Below are positions 8,766 through 17,504 of a DNA stretch of 56,567 nt, piece after piece. A program made the position numbers and the translations under genes. How positions within the stretch are numbered: position 1 is the first letter of the stretch; every line of letters begins with the position of its first letter. The DNA is from JABMRP01 sp964444795 (GTDB taxonomy: Bacteria > Planctomycetota > Planctomycetia > Pirellulales > Thermoguttaceae). Location of the stretch: the NCBI GenBank assembly GCA_964444795.1, contig CAYUIQ010000019.1, positions 1 through 56,567 on the forward strand, given 5' to 3'. The notes below the pieces were generated by a model that was not told where the DNA came from, did no database searches, and saw nothing but the letters and a program-made list of their open reading frames with translations.

Positions 8766-9026
8766 CTACGCGCTTTTGCGCAGAGTGAGCAATTCGCGTA
8801 GTTCCCGGGGCATGGGAAGCGTGGGGGTGTCTTGCTCGTGGCGCAGCGCTTCGAGAACTTGCTGCAACTGCTCGGCGGGCCCCAGGGCCAAGTCGAGAAA
8901 GATCCACTTCTGGCCGCGCACTTGGCATGCGCCTCCCCCGGAGCCCCCCAACCATTCTTGTCGCGTGCGATACCCCAACTGCCCCGCTACTTGCAGGGCT
9001 TGGGCTAAGAGTTCTACCGTGTGCAT
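8766..9026 (-). CDS. Small conserved-looking protein, unknown function
   Basis: 86 residues, no signal peptide or membrane segment. It has a helical N-terminus (MHTVELLAQALQVAGQLGY), a Gly-rich centre with one Cys (WLGGSGGGACQVRG), a hydrophobic strand (KWIFLDLAL) and a helical tail (PAEQLQQVLEALR). From memory this 'GGxC...WIFLDL...EQL' layout recurs in small planctomycete proteins of unknown role. It ends nine bases past the convergent nadD gene. Coding potential is reasonable; function is not known. Confidence 0.6.
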   Translation of the reverse strand: MHTVELLAQALQVAGQLGYRTRQEWLGGSGGGACQVRGQKWIFLDLALGPAEQLQQVLEALRHEQDTPTLPMPRELRELLTLRKSA

Positions 9027-9277
9027 CCCAGCTTCTCCAAATCACCGCCTTCCATGACCCCTGGAGCGTATGTCTTGGGATTATACGGACTTGCGTTTCA
9101 GTTGCCCAGGCGGGTTCGACGATACGGGCAAAGGTCTAACTTGTTTTCCCGTATAGAGTTAAGACGCGCTGATCCGGTAAGTAAGTAAGAAAAGACCCAA
9201 CCAGGCAAGTGTGATAATCTGGCGTCTTGTGTGAGTTTCTTACGATTTGGGGAATCAGCCAATCTCTGGAGATATTG

Positions 9278-10126
9278 ATGGCACACGGCGGCAGCACGAA
9301 CGGTCCGGACCTCCAAGAACAGGTGGCACTGCTGAAAGAGCAGCTTCACGAGGCGCAAAAGCAGGCCGCCTTGGGGCAATTGGTCGGCACCACGACCCAC
9401 GAATTCAACAATATCCTGATGACCATCATCAACTGGGCGAAGCAGGGCTTGCGCCATGCCGACAAGCCAACCCGCGAGAAGGCCTTCAACAAGATCCTCT
9501 CGGCCGGAAATCGTGCCGCCCGGATCACCAAAACCGTGTTGGGGCTCGCCCGAAACCGCTCCGGCGGAAAAGAACCGACCGATCTGGTCACGCTGGTGCA
9601 GGACAGCCTGATGCTGCTGGAACGGGAGATGAACAAGTACCGGGTCGCCGTCGACAAGTACTTCCAGGAAGTGCCCGAGGTGATGATCGACGGCAATCAG
9701 ATTCAGCAGGTCCTGCTCAACCTGCTCATCAATGCACGCCAGGCGATGCCGCGCGGCGGACGCCTGATCGTCAAGATCAGCTACGATCGGGCCGCCGACA
9801 CGGTCGATCTGATGGTGCGCGACAATGGCTGTGGCATTCCGCCCGAGAAACTACCCCGAATCTTCGATGCCTATTTCAGCACGAAGAGCGGACCGGACGC
9901 CAGCGGCAAAGGCGGCACGGGCCTCGGGCTGTCGATGTGTCGCGAGATCATCGAAGCCCACAACGGCAGAATTCGGGTCGACAGCACCGTGGGCAAGGGG
10001 ACGGCCTTTACCTTGAAGCTACCGGCCGCGGTCAAAGCGGCGCCAAAACCACCGCCTCTCGGTGCTCCCCTGATGCCCGGTCTCGGACTGGCCGGCCAGA
10101 TGCCCAACGCGACCCCCGCGCAATGA
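9278..10126 (+). CDS. Soluble NtrB-like sensor histidine kinase
   Basis: 282 residues from the ATG at 9278, chosen because GGAG lies six bases upstream; an earlier in-frame start at 9227 has no such site. There is no membrane segment. A short coiled coil (residues 10-33) leads to a HisKA domain with His41 in the unusual context TTTHEFNNILM. A HATPase_c domain follows, with LLNLLINARQAM (N box), DNGCGIPPE (G1) and GGTGLGLSMC (G2). The layout matches NtrB-type cytoplasmic kinases that lack their own sensor and take input through a partner. No response regulator is adjacent. The last 35 residues are Pro-rich. Confidence 0.88.
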   Translation: MAHGGSTNGPDLQEQVALLKEQLHEAQKQAALGQLVGTTTHEFNNILMTIINWAKQGLRHADKPTREKAFNKILSAGNRAARITKTVLGLARNRSGGKEPTDLVTLVQDSLMLLEREMNKYRVAVDKYFQEVPEVMIDGNQIQQVLLNLLINARQAMPRGGRLIVKISYDRAADTVDLMVRDNGCGIPPEKLPRIFDAYFSTKSGPDASGKGGTGLGLSMCREIIEAHNGRIRVDSTVGKGTAFTLKLPAAVKAAPKPPPLGAPLMPGLGLAGQMPNATPAQ

Positions 10127-10136
10127 AGCGGCCGGT

Positions 10137-10802
10137 CTATCGAGCGGGAATTTCCTGCATGTCCAGCGGTGCGGGCACCGGTAGCGAGGGTTCGGCGTAA
10201 CCGCCGAGCGCCCGCTGCAGACGGGCGAGGATCACTTGCTCCAGTCCCGTGTCGCGGCCCGCGGCGATCCAGCCCTCGTCTGTCGGCTGGCTTCCCACGG
10301 GCTCGGCCTCGCGGCGAAGCGAACCATCGTAGCGGAACGTGGCCGCTCCGGCCGTGGCGTGCTCCGGTCGGGGAACGTCTTCGAGTTCCTTGAAGACGGC
10401 CACGTGGACGTCGAAACCGCCGCGGGAGGGCGTCACCCGAACCACCGCCCGGTGGCGGAGCGATTGCAGCGTGGCTTCGATCCGGTCCGACGAGCCGGCG
10501 GCATCCTCGTGCCACGGCTCAAAAATCGTGGGCACGCGCTGCGGGCCGGCATCGATCCGACCCTCGGTCAAAACGCTGCCCACCAGCCGCACCGCATCTT
10601 CCCGCCGGATCACAAAATAGCGTTCGACCACGTTGACGGTCGTATCCCAGACAAACTGGTGATTGGCCAGCGGGACATGCACCGGATTGTCCAGCGTGAC
10701 CACGCCAGCCGGCAAGGTCGCCGTCTGTCGCCCGTCGGCCTGACAGCCGCCCAGCACGACGGATAAGAGCAGACCGAGCAAAACCGCGTGCCGGGAATTC
10801 AT
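10137..10802 (-). CDS. Lipoprotein, unknown function
   Basis: 221 residues from the ATG at 10802. The N-terminus has a type II signal (HAVLLGLLLSVVLGGC) with lipobox LGGC, so the mature protein should be lipid-anchored at Cys19. The rest is an alpha/beta domain with alternating strands (RAVVRVTPSRGGFDVHVAVF) and no cysteines or catalytic signature I recognise. It overlaps no other gene and is convergent with the soluble histidine kinase (ten bases apart). The family is unknown to me. Confidence 0.72.
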   Translation of the reverse strand: MNSRHAVLLGLLLSVVLGGCQADGRQTATLPAGVVTLDNPVHVPLANHQFVWDTTVNVVERYFVIRREDAVRLVGSVLTEGRIDAGPQRVPTIFEPWHEDAAGSSDRIEATLQSLRHRAVVRVTPSRGGFDVHVAVFKELEDVPRPEHATAGAATFRYDGSLRREAEPVGSQPTDEGWIAAGRDTGLEQVILARLQRALGGYAEPSLPVPAPLDMQEIPAR

Positions 10803-11359
10803 GCTTCGGATACCAAATGGCGGAAAAAAAGGAACATTAACACCACAGAGGGGTGCTATGCGTATAGTGCGCATAGCATCGGCCCGCGGGGAGCGGCAGT
10901 GTCCCAGGAACCCCTCGGCGATGCAAGAGCAGCTCTTGCCACCCTGCCGCTTAAGAATTCGCCGCGGACTCGCCCTCAGACCCCTCGGTGTCCCTGGCTT
11001 TTCACGTCGCCAGGCAGGGTAACCCGCTTCTCACACCCTTCGAGCTCGTTAGCCCGGCCATTGAGCCTCGGCGGCGCTGATGACCGCTCGCTGCTCAACG
11101 TGAATGAGACGGAGGTTCGAGGACTGGCACGCAGATGCAACGACGTTCTCGGGCACTGGCTTTCTCACGCCGACCTTTGGATACCATTTCCCCTCATCCT
11201 TTCTTCTTCGTGGCCTTTGCGTCCCCCCAATTCGGGAGCATGCGGCCTTTCCGCAGCCACGATCGGTAGTTTAGAATACCGTTTAGCCTGGGCCCTTGTG
11301 CCTGGCAACGTCCCCAGCGTTGTCGTCCCCAGCGTTGTCCGACCAACCCGAATAAGAAC
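10803..11359. other. Intergenic region, no gene seen
   Basis: About 560 bases between divergent genes. Open frames here give Arg/Pro/Ser-rich translations without protein character. There is a near-direct 11-base duplication just before the downstream gene (ccccagcgttgtc repeated around 11311-11339). I see no RNA gene or convincing promoter. Confidence 0.4.
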
Positions 11360-13096
11360 ATGCCCGATTCATTTCCACCGCTTATCTCCGCTCAGGGTGC
11401 TTCGGCGATGCAGGACGCGATCGCGCGCCCCAATGGGCTGGAGGAGTATCTTGCCCCCCAATCGCTCATTACCGTGTTGGGTGTGGAGTATCTGCATCTT
11501 CGGATGGACGATGGCACGGATCTTTACATCACGGAACACGGGTTGCCCTTTGCCGAGTGTCTCTTGCCCCAGAACCACTGGCGCGACCATGCCTGGCGAA
11601 GCCAGCACCGCGTTCGGCTGTTGGGTAGCAGTTCGGTGTTCCGCATTAAGACGAAGGAAGTCGAAGGGCGGTCCAAGGACATTGTGATCAAGTGGAACCG
11701 GATGGGCCAGGACGTGCCCGGCGAGACGGCGGCGGAGGAGTTGGCCCGAGCGGAGTTCAACAGCCCCTTTACCGAATTCAGTCTTGTGCTGGAAATGCGA
11801 AACACGCGGTACGAATCGCCGGGACAACTCCGCACGCACAAGCCGCTGGCCATCTTCGTGCCGCGCGGATTCGTGGCCGGGGAGCAACTCGGCCGGAAAC
11901 GGTCCAAAATGGAGACGATCCAGCGGGATCACGATGAAATCCATTTGGACTGGAATCGAAACTACGCCGTCATCTACGAGTGGCTCAAGGGCGTCGACGC
12001 CTCCAAAGCCTACGGGAAAGGGCTGATCGATCGCAAGGGAATGATCGGCATTTTCGAGCGGGCCAACGAGCAACTACAGTCCAAGGGGTTCCGCGTTCTG
12101 GACAATAAGCCGCGGCATATCATCGTTCGACCCCGGCCCGACGGATTGGCCAGGGACAAGTCGGGGGCCGTCTTGTTCGGGCTGGTGGATTTCGAGCTGT
12201 TGGAGAGAACGCCGGCCAGGGAAAACGCAGTGCGGGCGGCCAAACGGCGGGACTATCTGTCCCGGCAGGTCCGCCGATTCGAAACCCGAGAACAGTTCCC
12301 ACCGGGCATCAGGCAAGTGACGATCATGGGGGTCGATTACATCTACGGGGAGGTCGAGAGCACGGGCGGTGCGCTGTGGGTGGTCGGCCGGGATCCGGTG
12401 CTCTTCGACTACTTCTTGCCGGAAAAGTGGCGGCGGACGCCTCGAACCAAACTTGGCGTCTCTCCGCAAGCGTACAAGACCGTGACCAAAGACAACGTGC
12501 ATCTTGTGTGGCGCGTTTCCCGCGTGGGCGAGCGCCCCGACGTCGACCCGTTTGTCCGCTCCGAGCGACGCATCCTGGCCCACGGCTACAACAGCCCGTT
12601 CGAAGAATTCGCCATCGCGCTGGAGTTATCGGGCAAGGGGATCGATACCGAGTACCCACGTGCGATCTACATGGCGGGCAACCGTTCCACGGCCTCGCCT
12701 TCTCTGGCCGATTCGAGCCGGTACGAAAGCCATGCCTCGCTACGCACTCCCGACGGACGTCCGATTCTCAGCAAGAATTACGAATACCTGACCATTTGGG
12801 GCTACTGGAACGGTCCGGACGACGCGCTGGCGGCCAAGGACGAGGTCCTGTTCGAAGGTCAGGACTCCCTGGCGGCGTATCGCGAGGGCCGATTGACGCA
12901 ACGGGCCTACCTGCGCGTGATGCGGGCGACGAAGAAACGCCTAGCCGCGGCAGCCATCGAAGACCTCAGCCTGCGTGGCAATCACCTGCTTCTGTCGCTC
13001 GACCGATCTCGGCAACTGGCAACCGACGATGATGGTATGCCGCTGATCCGAATCTGCAACTTCGAACTCCTCGCCCGGGCCGAGCCCGCCGATTGA
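11360..13096 (+). CDS. Two-lobed protein with tandem kinase-like halves, unknown function
   Basis: 578 residues, no signal peptide, cytosolic. It is an internal duplication: residues about 35-281 and 316-571 share an opening 'vtilGVdYiy', the segment N-S-P-F-x-E-F-x-[IL]-x-L-E (134-146 and 411-423), and an ending of 'hiiv...xxxFELL'. The first half has features of a protein-kinase or phosphotransferase fold: a strand Lys (IVIKW, Lys111), a catalytic-loop-like LDNKPRHIIV (247-256) and a metal-loop-like GLVDFELL (274-281). The second half has lost them (HLVWRVS, SLRGNHLLL, RICNFELL), so it looks like a pseudokinase lobe. The kinase relation is inference from motif order, and I know no named family. 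It stands alone, with about 560 bases of non-coding DNA upstream. Confidence 0.8.
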   Translation: MPDSFPPLISAQGASAMQDAIARPNGLEEYLAPQSLITVLGVEYLHLRMDDGTDLYITEHGLPFAECLLPQNHWRDHAWRSQHRVRLLGSSSVFRIKTKEVEGRSKDIVIKWNRMGQDVPGETAAEELARAEFNSPFTEFSLVLEMRNTRYESPGQLRTHKPLAIFVPRGFVAGEQLGRKRSKMETIQRDHDEIHLDWNRNYAVIYEWLKGVDASKAYGKGLIDRKGMIGIFERANEQLQSKGFRVLDNKPRHIIVRPRPDGLARDKSGAVLFGLVDFELLERTPARENAVRAAKRRDYLSRQVRRFETREQFPPGIRQVTIMGVDYIYGEVESTGGALWVVGRDPVLFDYFLPEKWRRTPRTKLGVSPQAYKTVTKDNVHLVWRVSRVGERPDVDPFVRSERRILAHGYNSPFEEFAIALELSGKGIDTEYPRAIYMAGNRSTASPSLADSSRYESHASLRTPDGRPILSKNYEYLTIWGYWNGPDDALAAKDEVLFEGQDSLAAYREGRLTQRAYLRVMRATKKRLAAAAIEDLSLRGNHLLLSLDRSRQLATDDDGMPLIRICNFELLARAEPAD

Positions 13097-13137
13097 GCGA
13101 CCCGTTGAAAGGCTGCAACCACCTGAAAAGGGGATGC

Positions 13138-13401
13138 CATGGGCGGTTTGCCCGCCCTTGCCGCATTCCCGAAAACGCCCATCCCGACCCACACGACCAT
13201 GAACCGCTCAGCACGTTGCTACGTGTTGCCCGAGATAAGGCGATCTATTGCGAGACCGTGTTTGGGAAGTGAAGCTCGACAGGCCGCCACGTGTTCGCCT
13301 TCAACGCAGGCGGCGTCCGGTACGACGCCAGGAATCTGAACCGCGCATGGAACTCGGAAAGGGAAACTGGAAACTCGTACGGTTGAATCAGTTCTCGTCC
13401 G
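13138..13401 (+). pseudogene. Decayed Asn-rich small reading frame (retroelement-like relic)
   Basis: One frame reads without interruption from 13138 through DHEPLSTLLRVARDKAIYCETVFGK, then hits TGA (13279-13281), then continues in frame as SSTGRHVFAFNAGGVRYDARNLNRAWNSER. At about 13360 the sense passes to another frame (GNWKLVRLNQF). From memory, short proteins with 'NLNRxWN...GNWxLVRLNQF' recur in many genomes and resemble the Asn-rich variable regions of diversity-generating retroelements. I cannot verify this. One stop and one frameshift make it a non-functional remnant. It runs into the 3' end of the convergent gene at 13388. Confidence 0.4.
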
Positions 13402-14566
13402 CCCTTGACTCCGCGGCCCACTTCGCATGTACCGTCTCGCGCTCCTCGTCGTTGACGAAACCAAACGTGTAGACGTAGTACATCGTTTCCGGATGCTCTT
13501 TGAGCAGCCTGAAACCGAATTCTCCTGGATCTTCGCCGGTCATGCGCAACAACACGACGAGTGCCGCGTCACGCACTTCGACCTTGATCGAGCCGTCCTT
13601 CTTCAGCGCCCGATTGGTCCAGGTATGGCAGACCGTCTTGTTCGCAAGCAGTGGCGTCAGCAACCGAACGTGCTCTTCGCCACCGAATCGCCCCACGGTG
13701 ATAATGGCGTAATGCAGCGTCGAGGATGACTTTGTTTCCTGGTTGATAAACCTCAGGGCCTGCCGCAATCCCGCCTCTTTGAGGTCGTACTTCAACGCCA
13801 GCATCATGCCATGGCTTGACCCGGTCAGCGCGGCCGAAGTTGCCCACTTCTCCAGCAGGGTGCGGAGGATGGACGGACGAGCCGGGATCCCGATCGCTTG
13901 TCTCACCGCCGAGTGGCACAACAGGGGATACAACTGGCTCAGGCCCCGTGAGTGATCCTTGGCTGTCTCGTCCGAGCCGATCAACAGCAGCGTGGCGACT
14001 GTTTGCGGCGGGATGGCTCGCGCGTCCGAGTTTCCGCTTGCGGCGAGCGACTGCAACTCGGCAACGCAAGCAGCAAACAACTCCGGCAGTTCCGGCGATT
14101 GCTTCCCGTAAGCGGACAACAACGCCCCCTCGAATCGCGTCATCGCAACGAACATTTCTCGGGCATCGCGACCGTCCCCAGCCAATTCCTTGAACCGTTT
14201 CCAGCCCGGTAAACCGTGTTGCTCTCTCCCCTCGACGTCAGCCACGAAGGCTGCCAAGCGGGTCTCGAATGCGTCTTGAAGCACGCCGTTCAGAATACGA
14301 CGGGCCCGCCAACGAATTTCGAGGTCCGGATCCTCAATCGCCTCCATCAGCACTGCCTTTGCCGCCGCTCCCTGACTCACAAGCTTCTCTGCCGCCCGTT
14401 CGCGTATGAAGAACGAGGGGGCACCAAGCTGTTGAACCAGCTCGCGCTGGGCGACCGTCGGCCCCGGTTCGCCTGGCCGATCGGTGGTGTCTTGGGCCGG
14501 CACCGCTACGGCTGAGCAACCGAGCGCCACGAGCCAGCTCATTACCGTGTTCAGCAAGCGGTACAT
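13388..14566 (-). CDS. Secreted HEAT-repeat-like protein, unknown function
   Basis: 392 residues from the ATG at 14566, nine bases after GGGAG. Six codons of upstream extension start at TTG and are rejected. A signal peptide is present (MYRLLNTVMSWLVALGCSAVAVPAQ). Residues about 40-85 form a HEAT-like helical pair (APSFFIRERAAEKLVSQG, DPDLEIRWRARRIL). A second helical block lies near the C-terminus (HYAIITVGRFGGEEHVRLLTPLL, DAALVVLLRM). Proteins of this build are common in planctomycetes as periplasmic scaffolds; a partner cannot be named. Its 3' end abuts the relic described at 13138-13401. Confidence 0.78.
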   Translation of the reverse strand: MYRLLNTVMSWLVALGCSAVAVPAQDTTDRPGEPGPTVAQRELVQQLGAPSFFIRERAAEKLVSQGAAAKAVLMEAIEDPDLEIRWRARRILNGVLQDAFETRLAAFVADVEGREQHGLPGWKRFKELAGDGRDAREMFVAMTRFEGALLSAYGKQSPELPELFAACVAELQSLAASGNSDARAIPPQTVATLLLIGSDETAKDHSRGLSQLYPLLCHSAVRQAIGIPARPSILRTLLEKWATSAALTGSSHGMMLALKYDLKEAGLRQALRFINQETKSSSTLHYAIITVGRFGGEEHVRLLTPLLANKTVCHTWTNRALKKDGSIKVEVRDAALVVLLRMTGEDPGEFGFRLLKEHPETMYYVYTFGFVNDEERETVHAKWAAESRADEN

Positions 14567-15028
14567 GTGTGTGGTCTCCCGCAAGATGTTGGGGCGTCGA
14601 TTCGGTCTTATCTCGCTTGCTTTCTAAAGACGTTTATAGCAGATTCAGAGGTCTTGATCCACTCAGAGTGTCTTCTTGCGGACGAGGGCACGCTTCTGCT
14701 TACGGGAAAAGGAGTCTGATTCGATGTGGTGTGTTATCAACGCACGTCCACCCGACGTGCCGATCGACGTTTCCAGGCAGATTCCGTCCCTACCAACGGC
14801 ATATCGGATAGACTACTCAGCGTTTCGTCGGATATCCTGAGAAAGGACCTCATTTCGGGACTCGTCTCCATCCGCCTCCAGCGTCGTATGCCTGCCTCGC
14901 AAGCGATGCCGAGAGTGCCGGTTGGCCGCGGTGCCGGAGAGTGCTAAACTGTGAGGGACGCCCGATAGTTCAGCCCCGGCGCAAGTGCCCGGGCAAATGG
15001 GTCGGAATCCGCGGAACGTAAGCTCCCC
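14567..15028. other. Intergenic region with a GC hairpin before rarA
   Basis: About 460 bases between divergent genes. The last 60 bases before rarA hold a hairpin: 'ccccggcgcaagtgcccggg' folds with a CCCGG/CCGGG stem around 14974-14993. It could be part of the rarA 5' leader. I compared it with known structured RNAs (SRP, 6S, common riboswitches) and saw no match. No protein-like frame is present. Confidence 0.4.
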
Positions 15029-16351
15029 ATGTCCCTATTCGAAGCCAGCGAAGAAGCGAACTTGCGTCAGGCCCGGCCGCTGGCGGCGAGGATGAGGCCG
15101 AGGTCGCTTACGGAGTTCGTCGGGCAGCAGAAATTTCTCGGTCCGGGGAAACTGCTGCGACGGTTGCTGGCCGCCGACCGGCTTGGCTCGGTGATCTTTT
15201 ACGGGCCGCCCGGCTCGGGTAAGACGACGTTGGCGCGACTGTTGGCCAAGGAGACGCGAAGCCGGTTCCGGCAACTCAGTGCGGTGGCCGGCGGCGTGAA
15301 GGAACTGCGCCAGGTCTTGACCGAAGCCCGCGATCATCTGGCGGCGGCCGGCGCGCGGACGTTGTTGTTCGTGGATGAAATCCACCACTTCAACAAGTCG
15401 CAGCAGGACGTGCTCTTACCCGACGTCGAGGAGGGGATCGTCATTCTCGCCGGGGCCACGACCGAGAACCCTTTCTTCGCGCTCAATGGCGCGCTGGTCA
15501 GCCGCAGCCGGGTGTTCCAGTTCGAGCCGCTCGCCGAAGACGATGTCAAGACGCTCTTGCGGCGAGCCTTGGCCGATCGGGAACGAGGGCTGGGCGGCTT
15601 CGACGTACACATGCACGACGAGGCGCTCGATTTTCTCGCCCGGGTGTGTGACGGCGATGCGCGAACGGCCCTGTCGGCGCTGGAGATCGGCGTGCTCTCG
15701 GCCGACGCTTCCCCGGTGGAGTTTACGCGGCAGTTGGCCGTCGAATCGGTTCAGCGGAAGGCCGTTGTGTACGATCGGGCGGGCGACGCCCATTTCGACT
15801 CGATCAGCGCGCTGATTAAGAGCATCCGGGGCAGTGATCCCGACGCGTCGCTCTATTGGCTGGCGCGTATGCTTGAAGGGGGCGAAGACGTGCGGTTTCT
15901 GGCCCGGCGGTTGGTCATCCTGGCCAGCGAGGACGTGGGCAATGCCGATCCGGCGGCGCTGCCGTTGGCCGTGGCCGCGATGCAGGCCTGTCAGGTGGTG
16001 GGTCTCCCCGAGTGCCAACTCAATCTGGCCCAGGCGGTGACCTACCTGGCATGTGCCCCGAAGTCGAACGCCGCGACGGTGGGGATTGGCGAAGCCCGCC
16101 AGGATGTCGTCCAGGGGCGTTTGCTGCCGGTGCCGGTACACTTGCGCGACGGCCATTACGGCGGAGCCAAGCGACTGGGCCACGGCGAGGGTTATGAGTA
16201 CGCCCACGATTGTCCCGACGGAATCGCCGCGGCCGACTATCTGGGCATCGAGCGCCAGTACTATCGCCCGGTCGATCGCGGCTTCGAGCGTCAACTGGCC
16301 GAGCGTCTGCAAGCGATTCGGGCCCGGTTGCGGGAGGGGAAGAAGGGGTGA
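15029..16351 (+). CDS. rarA: Replication-associated recombination protein A, AAA+ ATPase
   Basis: 440 residues. RarA (MgsA) acts at stalled forks and single-strand gaps. The N-terminal PLAARMRPRSLTEFVGQQ is diagnostic. Walker A is GPPGSGKTT (59-67), Walker B is LLFVDEIHHFNKSQQD, sensor 1 is GATTENPFF, and the lid contains GDARTALSALE. The C-terminal tetramerisation domain contains the family signature GSDPDASLYWLARMLEGGED and ASEDVGNADP. Its usual end (VHLRDGHY...YAHD...QQYLP-type) is present in modified form as ADYLGIERQYYRP. Length is typical for the family. Confidence 0.95.
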   Translation: MSLFEASEEANLRQARPLAARMRPRSLTEFVGQQKFLGPGKLLRRLLAADRLGSVIFYGPPGSGKTTLARLLAKETRSRFRQLSAVAGGVKELRQVLTEARDHLAAAGARTLLFVDEIHHFNKSQQDVLLPDVEEGIVILAGATTENPFFALNGALVSRSRVFQFEPLAEDDVKTLLRRALADRERGLGGFDVHMHDEALDFLARVCDGDARTALSALEIGVLSADASPVEFTRQLAVESVQRKAVVYDRAGDAHFDSISALIKSIRGSDPDASLYWLARMLEGGEDVRFLARRLVILASEDVGNADPAALPLAVAAMQACQVVGLPECQLNLAQAVTYLACAPKSNAATVGIGEARQDVVQGRLLPVPVHLRDGHYGGAKRLGHGEGYEYAHDCPDGIAAADYLGIERQYYRPVDRGFERQLAERLQAIRARLREGKKG

Positions 16352-16462
16352 AGGAGTAGCCTGGACCGCGTGCTGCCCATGGGCTTACCTTGACGGCAGG
16401 CAAAGTCAACGCGCGTATTGCGGCTCGGTTGAGTCCTTTTCTTCGGCGACGATCCCGTGTTG

Positions 16463-16690
16463 TCAAACCGGCTCCGTCGCCGTGTAGACCTTTCCGTTCT
16501 GGGTCAACCAAGCCACATCTCCCCGCTCGGCGTGTTCCTTCACCTCCCGAAGAAGTTGAACCGTTTCCGACTCGTAGCAAGGTTCGTCTGGGGCATCAAC
16601 GGGAATGACCATTTCGACCTCGATCGCAACGACGAATCTGTCAGTCTGAATGAATCGCGTCCGCTTGACTCGTTCTCCGGGTATACGCAT
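16463..16690 (-). CDS. Small protein downstream of DUF4258 gene, candidate antitoxin
   Basis: 75 residues; ATG at 16690 with AGAGG upstream, starting two bases after the DUF4258 gene ends, so the two are surely co-transcribed. It begins with a strand-rich part (VKRTRFIQTDRFVVAIEVEMVIP). It ends with an acidic helix (SETVQLLREVKEHAERGD) followed by WLTQNGKVY. I recognise no DNA-binding motif and no zinc Cys, so it is not a YgiT-type antitoxin. The tight two-gene layout with a DUF4258 protein suggests a toxin-antitoxin-like unit, but that is inference only. Confidence 0.6.
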   Translation of the reverse strand: MRIPGERVKRTRFIQTDRFVVAIEVEMVIPVDAPDEPCYESETVQLLREVKEHAERGDVAWLTQNGKVYTATEPV

Positions 16691-16692
16691 GG

Positions 16693-16980
16693 CTAACCTC
16701 TGTCGAAAAAATGGACGGTTACCAGCTTGGTGACACCACTTTGGCGCAGATGAGACCAAACAGCCTTGAACGGTGTGCCGTCCGGTAAGGACTCGCGCAC
16801 CTCCACAGCCGGATTCGGCGTCGCGTCCAGCCGTTCGGCGATCAGCTCGCCGTCCTCCAACCCGGCCACCGCCTGCCATTCCATGATACCACGCTCCTCC
16901 AACCGCTCGGAGGCGTGGTGTCCGACGACGTACTTGTCCTCTGCGGCTAGCTGCCGAATCCTGTCGAACAACTGTCCCAT
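16693..16980 (-). CDS. DUF4258-like small protein, candidate toxin
   Basis: 95 residues from the ATG at 16980. AGAGAGG lies six bases before this ATG, while an ATG two codons upstream touches the ribosome-binding site. The core YVVGHHASERLEERGI (residues 18-33) matches the 'sxHaxeRmxeRgI' signature of DUF4258. A strand block typical of small RelE/BrnT-sized folds follows (ELIAERL, AVEVRESLPDGTPFKAVWS, KLVTVHFF). DUF4258 proteins are often found as toxins or stand-alone stress proteins. The partner gene begins two bases downstream. Confidence 0.72.
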   Translation of the reverse strand: MGQLFDRIRQLAAEDKYVVGHHASERLEERGIMEWQAVAGLEDGELIAERLDATPNPAVEVRESLPDGTPFKAVWSHLRQSGVTKLVTVHFFDRG

Positions 16981-17504
16981 CGGCATCCTCTCTAATCGTC
17001 GTCCGTTGCGCACGGTTTATATGCCCAATGACCGTCAATCTTGGTCCGCTCGAACGCTCGCGAGCAATCGGATTCGCCGACCGTGATGCGTTGACTGAAC
17101 CACGATACCATGTTACTGGCCGGCCATTCGAGGGATTGCTTCTGCTCCTGTTGTTCCCGGGCTGCCCGAGCCAAATTGCGGCCAAACGCACAAGCGGCGA
17201 CTCTCCGTAAAGCGAATTGTAGTCATTGGTTGGCTCATTGTCACGCCTTCTCCGGCGAGTTAGGAAAAGGACAGGCCGCAAGCCCGGTGGGGAAGATCGC
17301 TTCGCGGATCCATGCCCGGGATTCGCGTACCGTTTCGGCGCAAGATGTTTTCCACCAATGATTTGCGACAATCAGTTTCCTTCCGCGAACAGACCCGTCC
17401 CCCCGCCGAGAAATTCTTGCGGCTTGGTGTAGCATTATTTCCCGACTTTTCCTATGATCCGCCTCGAGCGACTGTGTCCGCCGGACCGGACCGGGCGCGC
17501 GGCC
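16981..17504. other. Intergenic region, one doubtful minus-strand frame
   Basis: About 520 bases. The minus strand has a short frame (16992-17174) ending 12 bases before the DUF4258 start, with the mixed translation ...SLEWPASNMVSWFSQRITVGESDCSRAFERTKIDGHW. It has no ribosome-binding site and no clear start, and I cannot tell whether it is a gene remnant. The rest (17175-17504) shows no gene, RNA or strong promoter. Confidence 0.35.

Noticed and set aside
14940..15028. Structured RNA (SRP, 6S or riboswitch) before rarA
   Set aside because: Only one GC hairpin; none of the conserved blocks of known RNAs could be found.
16992..17174. Small minus-strand gene upstream of the DUF4258 gene
   Set aside because: No ribosome-binding site or definite start and no recognisable motif; left as a remark under the intergenic entry.
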